Shown piece after piece: positions 15,981-22,972 of a stretch of 59,512 nucleotides of DNA. A program made the translations under genes and the position numbers. How positions within the stretch are numbered: the first letter of the stretch is position 1; every line of letters begins with the position of its first letter. The DNA comes from Clostridiales bacterium UBA1752 (GTDB taxonomy: Bacteria; Bacillota; Clostridia; Oscillospirales; CAG-382). The notes below the pieces were generated by a model, which ran no database searches, was not told the origin of the DNA, and worked only from the letters and a program-made list of their open reading frames with translations. The stretch is taken from NCBI GenBank assembly GCA_002314835.1, contig DCHM01000009.1, positions 1 through 59,512 on the forward strand, given 5' to 3'.

Positions 15981-17423
15981 CTAAAACTTCTTTTTGACTT
16001 CGAGTGCGATTTGTCCGAGCTTTTCGACGGTATTCAGCACGTCCTCGGTCTCGGTATTTGCGCCGATGACGCACATACGTATGACGCGCTTGCCCTTGAG
16101 CACCGTAGTGACGATAAAGGCGTAGCCGCTCGCGGTCAGCTCCTTGGCAATGGCATCGTTGAGAGCGTCGTACTTTGATTCGTCTATTTCCTTAGGCTCG
16201 TATCTAAAGTTAATGGCGCCGCAGCAGGGCTTGACTACGACCTGCCAATCCGGCATGGCTTTGATGGCGGTTTCCGCCTGCTTTGCATTGTAAAACGAAT
16301 AGTCGATAACGTCGGCGAGCAGGTCCGTGCCCATGGCTTGCAGAGTGAACCAGAGCTTTAAGCATCTGGCAGGTCTGCTCATTTCGATGCCGAGGTCCCA
16401 GCCGTCGTTATGGCTTGCCGACCTTACGTCCTCGAGATATTCGGGGTGCTCGTTAAACGCGGTGATAAACTTTTGCTTGTCTCTGACGAGCGCGGTGCTG
16501 CAGGAGTAGGTCTGCATAGCCCACTTGTGAGTGTCCCACGACAGCGAATCCGCCCTCTCGATGCCCTTGGCGAGGTTTTTGTAGATGTCGGAGAATAGTA
16601 TCGAACCGCCGAAAGCGCCGTCAACGTGCAGCCACATACCGTACTTTGCGGCTATGTCGGCGAGCTCGGGCAACGGGTCTATCGAGCCTGTGTTGGTCGT
16701 GCCGATAGAAGCGATGAGCAAAAACGGTTTTTTGCCCTCGTTTTTAGACTTGACGATTTCGGCCTCCAAAAGGTCGAGCCTTATGCGGTAATTGTCGTCG
16801 CTCTCTATCTTGACGCACTGGTCGTTCCTGAGTCCCATCATGCGCATACCCTTGATGATAGAGCTGTGCGCCTGGTCACTGTAAAAGGCAACGCCGTCGG
16901 CGAGGTCGTACCTGCCGGGGAGCTTGTCTTCGCGTGCGGCAATCATACAGGTGAGGTTAGACATCGAGCCGCCCGAAGTAAATATGCCGCCGCAATTTTC
17001 GTCCCAGCCTGCTCTCGAGCCCATCCATTTGATGAGCTTTTCCTCTATGAGCGAAGCGGTGGGAGCGAGTCCGTAGCCTGCAATGTTGGGGTTGTAAATA
17101 TCAGTCAGCACGGCACCTGCTATCGAGTATGGCGAAACGGCGCTCGTGACGAACGCCAAGCTGCGCGGATGCTGGAGGCTGAGGCATTTGCTCAAAACGT
17201 CCTTTACCAGCTCGTCGCCTACGACCTTGGGGTCGCGGCCTGCGCGCGGTATCTCCCACGACATAACGCGCTCGACGGTTTGGCTGTCAACGGCGTCCAT
17301 TATAGGCATATCGCGTATGTCGGCGTTTATCTTAAAAAACTCCTTGAGATAGTCGGCAATCTCGATAACCTGCCGTTCTCTCACCTCGTCCATCTCTTTG
17401 TTATATTTTTGGCGTTCTAACAT
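15981..17423 (-). CDS. PLP-dependent group II (aromatic L-amino-acid type) decarboxylase
   Basis: A 480-residue fold-type I decarboxylase. The PLP-binding Asp is in MWLHVDGAFGGS and the Schiff-base Lys in SWDTHKWAMQTYS; HPRSLAFVTS and GGIFTSGGSMSNLT are typical of the DDC/tyrosine/tryptophan decarboxylase group, which turns amino acids into amines and CO2. ATG 17423 follows AGGAGC by seven bases; the longer frame from 17495 crosses the promoter. It is monocistronic. Substrate preference (tryptophan, phenylalanine, tyrosine or another) cannot be settled by eye. No antiporter gene lies beside it, which argues against a simple acid-resistance cassette. Confidence 0.9.
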   Translation of the reverse strand: MLERQKYNKEMDEVRERQVIEIADYLKEFFKINADIRDMPIMDAVDSQTVERVMSWEIPRAGRDPKVVGDELVKDVLSKCLSLQHPRSLAFVTSAVSPYSIAGAVLTDIYNPNIAGYGLAPTASLIEEKLIKWMGSRAGWDENCGGIFTSGGSMSNLTCMIAAREDKLPGRYDLADGVAFYSDQAHSSIIKGMRMMGLRNDQCVKIESDDNYRIRLDLLEAEIVKSKNEGKKPFLLIASIGTTNTGSIDPLPELADIAAKYGMWLHVDGAFGGSILFSDIYKNLAKGIERADSLSWDTHKWAMQTYSCSTALVRDKQKFITAFNEHPEYLEDVRSASHNDGWDLGIEMSRPARCLKLWFTLQAMGTDLLADVIDYSFYNAKQAETAIKAMPDWQVVVKPCCGAINFRYEPKEIDESKYDALNDAIAKELTASGYAFIVTTVLKGKRVIRMCVIGANTETEDVLNTVEKLGQIALEVKKKF

Positions 17424-17453
17424 TTTTGTGCTCCTATCATCGGGTTTTTTAAT

Positions 17454-17482
17454 ATTGTAGCAGTGTATGGGGTAAAAGTCAA
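17454..17482 (-). promoter_or_regulatory. Promoter of the decarboxylase gene
   Basis: Reverse-strand TTGACT (17477-17482), 17 bp, TACAAT (17454-17459). It is divergent from, and almost abutting, the lipoprotein promoter at 17489. Confidence 0.75.
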
Positions 17483-17488
17483 GACTGC

Positions 17489-17517
17489 TTGACATGCATT
17501 TAATAATGTGTTAATAT
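17489..17517 (+). promoter_or_regulatory. Promoter of the discoidin-like lipoprotein gene
   Basis: TTGACA (17489-17494), 17 bp, TAATAT (17512-17517). Confidence 0.75.
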
Positions 17518-17544
17518 ATACTAAATAACCTCAGGAGAAACACA

Positions 17545-19059
17545 ATGAAAAAAACATTATCCGTCATAATTTGCGCCGCCATGCTCGCGGCGTTTGCATC
17601 CTGCACCACTACGCAAAATACCGTTTCGGAGGACGTAAGCACCGAAGCAAGCTCTGAAATCAGCCAAACCGTCTCTGAAACGAGCGTACAAGAAAGCGAA
17701 GCAAGCTCAGAAACGAGCACTGCCGAGCAGTCGGTATTTGAGGGCAAGGCACCCGACCGCGAGGGCGGCTCCAAGGTGCTCGTCAGTGAGGGGTGCAGCT
17801 ACACCGCGCTCGGTACAAAGCACGGACAGTATCCCGATGACGGCACAAAGCTGACCGACGGCATATTCGGCGGCGACGCAGGCGTAGGCTATCAGACGAG
17901 CGTCGGCGTATTTGTCATCGACCTCGGTGACACGGTTCACGGCATCGCCGACCTTACCGCCTTGGCAGCAGGTGACACTTGGGGCATAGTAGCCCCGAGC
18001 AAGGCGTCCTACAGCGCCTCTTTGGACGGTCAAAGCTGGACCGCGATAGGCACCTGCGAGGGTGACGACGTAGTAAAGGAAGAGGAATGGGGCGGCTGGA
18101 ATTATTATTACTTTCCTCTAAGCCTCGACGAGAGCGTTTGCGCCCGATATATACGCATAGAGCTGACGGGCGCGGGTATGAACTGGGCTTGGATGCACGA
18201 GATAGCCGTTTGGTCTTACGAGGAGCTCGTAAAAAACGAGCTGCACGAGTTTAACGGCACCGAGGAGCTGTCAAACCTCACGCTCGCCAACCGTGACGAC
18301 GACTCCATGGGCGACAAATACGCGCCCGGGTACTGCGTCCACTCTAACTACGGCTACAACAAAGCCGAAATGAAGTTTGAGCTGTCGCAGGTTGACGCAA
18401 ACAACTACGGCACAAAGGACGGACACGTCACCTGCTACGTATTCCTCGGCATCAGTATCAAAAACGAGCAGGGCTACTGGCAAAACTGCTGTGACGCAGG
18501 CTTTACATACGACGGCGATTCGAAGGGCTGGCACCTGTTTTGGGCAACCGCGACCGACCAAAACGGCAAGCGCGGCTGGGAGTCAAATACCAAGACCTTA
18601 AACCCAAAGCACGACTATCAGCTCGTGCTCGACTCGTCGTTTGAGGACGGCAAGGCAAAGCTGACTGCCATAGATTTGGCAGACGGCAGTGTGGCGGACG
18701 AGCTGACCTTTGACCTCTGGGGCTCAAAAAAGGACGGCTCCAACACCTATTACCTCACCGATATAGCCATCGACTGGGCGGACGAAAAGACCTTAGTCGA
18801 TACCAAAGGCAACCCCACCACCGAGGAAAACTGGATAGAGGTCACCAAGGCAAATATGGGGCAGGGCATCCACCTCAATAACGTGCGCCTCTACGACATC
18901 TCGCTCTACAAGGGCGGCGAGAGATATCTGTGGACAAAAGAGCACACGAGCCACAGAGGCATCTGGTCGGACAAAAATATGCCTTTTTACGTCGAAACGA
19001 CTAAAGTATATAAGATTATTGAGGATTATGAATATATCATCGACCTCGATTTAGGCTAA
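17545..19059 (+). CDS. Lipoprotein with F5/8 type C-like domain
   Basis: A 504-residue lipoprotein: signal peptide and lipobox FASC (about residues 17-20), a Ser/Glu/Thr-rich linker (to about residue 68), then a discoidin (F5/8 type C)-like beta-sandwich at about residues 80-225, seen as LTDGIFGGD, VFVIDLGDTVHGIADL, PSKASYSASLDGQSW and ARYIRIELTG. The second half (about 240-504) resembles a concanavalin-like or carbohydrate-binding module (AEMKFELSQVDANNYG, LDSSFEDGKAKL), but I cannot name it. It probably binds glycans at the cell surface. AGGAGAAAC precedes ATG 17545. The gene is monocistronic and divergent from the decarboxylase. Confidence 0.8.
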   Translation: MKKTLSVIICAAMLAAFASCTTTQNTVSEDVSTEASSEISQTVSETSVQESEASSETSTAEQSVFEGKAPDREGGSKVLVSEGCSYTALGTKHGQYPDDGTKLTDGIFGGDAGVGYQTSVGVFVIDLGDTVHGIADLTALAAGDTWGIVAPSKASYSASLDGQSWTAIGTCEGDDVVKEEEWGGWNYYYFPLSLDESVCARYIRIELTGAGMNWAWMHEIAVWSYEELVKNELHEFNGTEELSNLTLANRDDDSMGDKYAPGYCVHSNYGYNKAEMKFELSQVDANNYGTKDGHVTCYVFLGISIKNEQGYWQNCCDAGFTYDGDSKGWHLFWATATDQNGKRGWESNTKTLNPKHDYQLVLDSSFEDGKAKLTAIDLADGSVADELTFDLWGSKKDGSNTYYLTDIAIDWADEKTLVDTKGNPTTEENWIEVTKANMGQGIHLNNVRLYDISLYKGGERYLWTKEHTSHRGIWSDKNMPFYVETTKVYKIIEDYEYIIDLDLG

Positions 19060-19067
19060 TCTGCCTA

Positions 19068-19096
19068 TTGTTAATGTGATATTTTTATAATATAAT
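19068..19096 (+). promoter_or_regulatory. Promoter of the second diguanylate cyclase gene
   Basis: TTGTTA (19068-19073), 17 bp, TATAAT (19091-19096), just downstream of the lipoprotein stop. Confidence 0.65.
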
Positions 19097-19129
19097 ATAA
19101 AAAATCGGCAAAAGAAAGCAGGTGAATAC

Positions 19130-20251
19130 GTGTTTGTAACTGTCTGCGTCAGCAACTCCATAGGCATCGTTTTGATGCTGATGGTGCTGATTGTCAACAA
19201 AAGCCTATACCTCAGAGGCAGTAGGCTCAAGAACCTCGTTTATATGATTGCGAGCACGATACTCGCCTGTGCCTGCGATATGGCGGCGTTTGCCCTGGAC
19301 GGCAAAGAGGGCGTATTATACACCGTGCTGATTTACATAGTCAATTCGTGGCTCTTCCTCGCGGTCATCGTCGTTTCCTTCTGCTGGGCGAGGCTGCTCG
19401 CCGAATGCATCGGCGTCAAGATGTCAAAAATATTCCGTACGGTTATTGCCGTAGTATATTCATTTGGACTTTTGATGCTGGTGCTCAATATATTTGAGCC
19501 GATAGTTTTTTCGGCACCGGGCAACGTATATCAGCGCGAAAGATTTTACTGGATATACGTCGCTATCGGCGGCTTTAATATGCTGTACGGCTTGATACTC
19601 TATTACCGCACAAAGGCCAAGGGCGGCTTACTCGTTGAGTTTCCTACCGCGATATTCGTTTTGCCCATGGTGGCAGGCATAACGGTGCAGTCGCTGTTTT
19701 ACGGAGTTTCGGTCATTTGGGTCAGCATTTCCGTATCAATAGTCGGCATGATAAGCAGTATGAAAAACGAGCTTATCTACATCGACCAGCTCACCGGCAT
19801 TTACAACCGTTATTATCTCGAAAAAATCAGGGCAGCTATGCTGCGCGACAGCTCGCTGCAATATACCGGCATAATGATAGACCTCAACGACTTTAAGGGC
19901 ATCAACGACACCTACGGTCACAAGTTCGGCGACAAAGCACTCGTAGATACCGCGGCGATTATCTCAAAAGCAGTCGGCAGCTACGGCAGCGTCATAAGGT
20001 ATGCAGGTGACGAGTTTGTCGTGGTTTTGACGGTTTACGACCCTCATACGATTAACACCCTGCTCGACAGGATAACGAGCGGCTTTGTCGAGTTTAATCA
20101 GCAGACGAGCGAGCCCTACAAGCTTTCGGCGTCGTTGGGCTATCACATTTTCACACAAAAAGGTCAAGAGATTGACGAGTTTATCAACATAATAGACGCC
20201 AAAATGTACGAGAATAAAAACAGGTATCACGAGATAAAAAAGCATATATAA
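19130..20251 (+). CDS. Membrane-bound diguanylate cyclase (GGDEF domain)
   Basis: A 373-residue protein with six or seven membrane helices (residues 1-215) and a GGDEF domain (about 218-372). Motifs are IDQLTGIYNRYYLEK, IMIDLNDFKGINDTYGHKFG and the active loop RYAGDEFVVV, where Ala replaces the first Gly, as in a number of active enzymes. No inhibitory RxxD is visible upstream. The start is GTG 19130 with AGCAGG a few bases before it. The gene has its own promoter and a strong terminator. With the enzyme at 3406 it makes two cyclic di-GMP synthases near surface-protein genes; no EAL phosphodiesterase or receptor is in the window. Confidence 0.9.
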   Translation: MFVTVCVSNSIGIVLMLMVLIVNKSLYLRGSRLKNLVYMIASTILACACDMAAFALDGKEGVLYTVLIYIVNSWLFLAVIVVSFCWARLLAECIGVKMSKIFRTVIAVVYSFGLLMLVLNIFEPIVFSAPGNVYQRERFYWIYVAIGGFNMLYGLILYYRTKAKGGLLVEFPTAIFVLPMVAGITVQSLFYGVSVIWVSISVSIVGMISSMKNELIYIDQLTGIYNRYYLEKIRAAMLRDSSLQYTGIMIDLNDFKGINDTYGHKFGDKALVDTAAIISKAVGSYGSVIRYAGDEFVVVLTVYDPHTINTLLDRITSGFVEFNQQTSEPYKLSASLGYHIFTQKGQEIDEFINIIDAKMYENKNRYHEIKKHI

Positions 20252-20277
20252 AAAGAGAGGCACGCCTCTCTTTTTTT
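20251..20277 (+). terminator. Terminator of the second diguanylate cyclase gene
   Basis: AAAAGAGAGGC/GCCTCTCTTTT stem with a tiny loop and seven T. Confidence 0.9.
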
Positions 20278-20288
20278 GTTAATCAAAA

Positions 20289-20352
20289 GTTTTAAACGCT
20301 TCTGGATGATTTTTTCTCAGCCACGCGGTGTAGTCATTCCAGTATTTAGCGC
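20289..20352 (-). pseudogene. 3' fragment of a second DUF4434 gene (64-bp duplicate)
   Basis: This 64-bp stretch matches 21874-21937, the last codons of the DUF4434 gene, with two mismatches. On the reverse strand it reads AKYWNDYTAWLRKNHPEAFK and then TFD with a stop just beyond. Both mismatches are silent third-position changes, as expected of a former paralogous gene rather than a fresh duplication. The AlbA_2 gene lies between the two copies. Confidence 0.75.
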
Positions 20353-20357
20353 AATTT

Positions 20358-21647
20358 TCACTTTGATATCTGCCAATTACCATACTTATTAGAACCTTCG
20401 CGCTTAATATACTCATTTTCTTTCAGGAATGTCAGTATTTTTCTGACATATCCGTCGCTGATACCGCATTCGGCAACGAGCACTTTTATCGTTGCTTTTG
20501 GATGCTCTTTCAAGTAACCGTAAATCTTTGACTGCGCCTCGTTCATCGGCTTTGACCTTTCTGCCGGTTGCTCTGCAAATTCACGGTTGAACGGAATGAC
20601 GACATTGACAAAATTATCGGTAATATCAAATGCTTGCATTCCGTACTTGCTTATTATCAACGGAATGCCGTGCCCTGTTTGTTCGACATAGCCAAGCTGA
20701 CCGAAGATTTTTTGCAGCTTTGCATTGACCGGTCTTGAAATGCCCTTAAAGAATTCTTCCTTTGTGAGACCGTCTGCAAGTCCGCCCGTAGATATAATCT
20801 CGATTCTATCGCTGAAAATATAGACGGCAGGGGGATTTAGCTGCGACCATTTGGTATGCAGGCAGGCATTTTGCCACGCCTCTTTGAATGCGGCAAAATC
20901 AAACAGCTTTGTTTCTTCTCTTTGATGTGATTTCAAAACAACTTTTGTATCATTGATTGCTTCCATATAACTGAGGACTTGATCCATTGATAAAGCAAGG
21001 CACTTAAATCCGTATTCATTACGCTTTGTTATCTCGCTTTTATCCTTACCTCTGAAGGTTACCACCTTAATGGAAACATTGTTATTATCGGCAAGCAACT
21101 CCGCCATCAGATTAAACTGACCGTTCTTGTTGTAAAAGCCCAAGTTTTGCTCAAATCCGGTTTCATTTACGGTCAAGCCCTTTGTAGCAAATAAGGTCTT
21201 TAATTGCGAAAAAGTCAAGTTTTGATTGTCCGCTGACTGCGTTGCGATAATGTCGCTGTTCTCATTTTCCTGCATGATTTTGCGAAGCTCAATCGGTGAA
21301 AGCTCACGGTCTTCATCCGCCGAACGAATATAGTATCTGCCGAACGCCGAATACGGCTTTTCGCCACCTTGTGCATGAACCTTAATGACATTCTTGCCGT
21401 CAATCAATTCAAGCGTTATTGTCGGAATTATTTGAGGCTTGATAGCGTTTGCAATCGTTTGAGATACATCACGGAGCGTGCTGTCGCCTATTTCCTGACC
21501 GATGACCTCGCCATCATTTTTAACTCCGAAATATACGGTTCCGTCGGAATGCTTATTGAGCATCGAGGAAAGTGAAACAACGCCTTCTTTTAATTCCCCG
21601 GTAGATTTCTTAAATTCAATCGTTTCGGTTTCATGTCCGATTTTCAT
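20358..21647 (-). CDS. AlbA_2 (Schlafen-type) domain ATP-binding/regulatory protein
   Basis: A 429-residue protein of the family often annotated as 'ATP-binding protein' or RecG-like helicase. The N-terminal AlbA_2 domain (about 1-125) shows ETIEFKKSTGELKEGVVSLS, TVYFGVKNDGEVIG and a long C-terminal edge at GRYYIRSADEDREL. The middle ATPase-like region (about 230-345) has NACLHTKWSQLNPP and GGLADGLTKEEFFKGISRP with TGHGIPLI. The last 65 residues form a winged helix (ATIKVLVAECGISDGYVRKI). GAGG lies eight bases before ATG 21647. AT-rich composition, flanking 64-bp repeats and promoter repeats suggest an acquired gene. Its role (regulation, RNA or nucleic-acid binding, possibly defence) is unknown. 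Confidence 0.88.
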   Translation of the reverse strand: MKIGHETETIEFKKSTGELKEGVVSLSSMLNKHSDGTVYFGVKNDGEVIGQEIGDSTLRDVSQTIANAIKPQIIPTITLELIDGKNVIKVHAQGGEKPYSAFGRYYIRSADEDRELSPIELRKIMQENENSDIIATQSADNQNLTFSQLKTLFATKGLTVNETGFEQNLGFYNKNGQFNLMAELLADNNNVSIKVVTFRGKDKSEITKRNEYGFKCLALSMDQVLSYMEAINDTKVVLKSHQREETKLFDFAAFKEAWQNACLHTKWSQLNPPAVYIFSDRIEIISTGGLADGLTKEEFFKGISRPVNAKLQKIFGQLGYVEQTGHGIPLIISKYGMQAFDITDNFVNVVIPFNREFAEQPAERSKPMNEAQSKIYGYLKEHPKATIKVLVAECGISDGYVRKILTFLKENEYIKREGSNKYGNWQISK

Positions 21648-21674
21648 GCAAACTAACCTCTCTTGCGTGTCAAT

Positions 21675-21718
21675 CTTATTTGCTACTTTATTTTATACCT
21701 TATTTGCTACTTTTGCAA
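21675..21718 (-). promoter_or_regulatory. AlbA_2 promoter with duplicated CTTATTTGCTACTTT operator-like sites
   Basis: Direct repeats CTTATTTGCTACTTT at 21675-21689 and 21699-21713 (24-bp period) flank the reverse-strand -10 box TAAAAT (21690-21695); -35 TTGCAA is at 21713-21718 with 17 bp. One copy fills the spacer and the other the start region, a good position for repression. Binding by the protein's own winged helix is inference. Confidence 0.6.
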
Positions 21719-21750
21719 GTAGAAAATAAATAAATTATTTCAAAACAAAC

Positions 21751-21789
21751 AGGAGACAGCCGCCAAATCAACGGTTTCTGTCTCCTTTT
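21751..21789 (-). terminator. Terminator between the DUF4434 and AlbA_2 genes
   Basis: AGGAGACAG (21751-21759) pairs with CTGTCTCCT (21778-21786); T-rich sequence follows on both sides. It lies downstream of the reverse DUF4434 gene. Between 21797 and 21866 the reverse strand also reads KPALRFPAPQKEAFDNIGGK and then a final residue and stop, possibly the tail of a decayed gene. Confidence 0.55.
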
Positions 21790-21866
21790 CGACTTTTTAT
21801 ATCTTGCCGCCGATATTATCAAATGCTTCCTTTTGTGGCGCCGGAAATCTTAAAGCCGGTTTTTTG

Positions 21867-22841
21867 TCAGAATGTTTTAAACGCTTCGGGGTGATTTTTT
21901 CTCAGCCACGCGGTGTAGTCATTCCAGTATTTAGCGCCCGGCTCGTAGCCCGTGTAGGCTATCGAATCGGGGTTTGTAAACAGACCCTGGAATATAAACA
22001 CCGTCACGCGGTCAACGTAGGGCGAGCAGGCTTCGAGCTGTTTTTGCAGTCTTTCCATACCTGCGGGGATGAGCGGCACGTCGCGGCGGTTGTCGGGTCC
22101 CTCCCACGCAAAGGTCTCGACGTCTGCCCAGAGTGCTCTTTCGGGCACCTTGTCGTGCGCCTTGCGCAGGGTTTCAAAGGCTCTCGCCGACTGCTCGCAA
22201 TCCATGGCAAAGCAGCCTACCGTGTCCTGATAAGCTATGATGTCGGTGTCGAGGCGTGCTATCTGACGGCAATATTCGTCGGTGCAGACTGCGTTTTTGG
22301 TGCCGTAGGGCGCGGTCAAATACTTTGCCTTTGGCGTCAGCTTGCGCGCAAAAGCGGTGGAATCGTTAAAATACTTGACAAACTCCTCGTTAAACAGAGG
22401 ACAGATATAGGCTTCCCACGCCCAATACCAGCCGTAAAACGACGGGTGGTGGCTGTATTTGGCGGCTAATTCCTCGATGATGGTATAGCGTTTTTTGGTG
22501 TTTTCGGGGGTCAAAGTCTCCTCAAAGGTGGTTTCGTTGGTGTAGTCGTTAGAGAGAAACACCTTGACGCCGTATTTGTCGCAGGCGGTCATAACAGCCT
22601 CGAGGGGGTCGGGGCAAACCATCTCGACCTTTTGCGCGACCGACGACTGATAAACGCTGCGATAATCAGATACGCTCGCGCACATAATGATATATTCGTT
22701 GCCGACCGACGCCATATCACGGATAAGCGCGTCCCACTTTGCCGCGGTAAAATTCATGCAGGCGGAGTTCCAATATACGTGGCGTCTGTCACCCCAATAA
22801 ATCGAAAACCACGAGCCTGTGATGGGTTTTGTTATCGACAT
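21867..22841 (-). CDS. DUF4434 family protein (TIM-barrel glycosidase-like)
   Basis: A 324-residue protein whose pattern fits DUF4434, a domain related to (beta/alpha)8 glycoside hydrolases. The start has GSWFSIYWGDRRHVYWN, then WDALIRDMASVGNEYIIMCA, SHHPSFYGWYWAWEAY, KYLTAPYGTK, IIAYQDTVGC and ALWADVETFAWEG, a succession of aromatic-rich strand ends with acidic residues. No signal peptide is seen, so it may act on imported sugars or be an inactive relative. GGAGG precedes ATG 22841. Its last 64 bp are duplicated at 20289. The catalytic residues and substrate are unknown. Confidence 0.75.
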   Translation of the reverse strand: MSITKPITGSWFSIYWGDRRHVYWNSACMNFTAAKWDALIRDMASVGNEYIIMCASVSDYRSVYQSSVAQKVEMVCPDPLEAVMTACDKYGVKVFLSNDYTNETTFEETLTPENTKKRYTIIEELAAKYSHHPSFYGWYWAWEAYICPLFNEEFVKYFNDSTAFARKLTPKAKYLTAPYGTKNAVCTDEYCRQIARLDTDIIAYQDTVGCFAMDCEQSARAFETLRKAHDKVPERALWADVETFAWEGPDNRRDVPLIPAGMERLQKQLEACSPYVDRVTVFIFQGLFTNPDSIAYTGYEPGAKYWNDYTAWLRKNHPEAFKTF

Positions 22842-22869
22842 AATAAATACCTCCGTTTTGTTTTTTTAT

Positions 22870-22898
22870 ATTATACCACACAAAAAACAAAAAGGCAA
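22870..22898 (-). promoter_or_regulatory. Promoter of the DUF4434 gene, -35 inside a hairpin
   Basis: Reverse-strand TTGCCT (22893-22898), 17 bp, TATAAT (22870-22875). The -35 box is one arm of a stem (22893-22898 with 22915-22920) capping CCGCA-GAG-TGCGG; on the reverse strand the hairpin is followed by T-rich DNA and can also act as a terminator. Confidence 0.6.
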
Positions 22899-22921
22899 CC
22901 GCAGAGTGCGGCATTTGCCTA

Positions 22922-22950
22922 TTGAAATACAAAATAAAACAATATATAAT
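22922..22950 (+). promoter_or_regulatory. Promoter of the secreted esterase gene
   Basis: TTGAAA (22922-22927), 17 bp, TATAAT (22945-22950). Confidence 0.75.
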
Positions 22951-22972
22951 AGCGTATAAAGGGGGTATGTAT

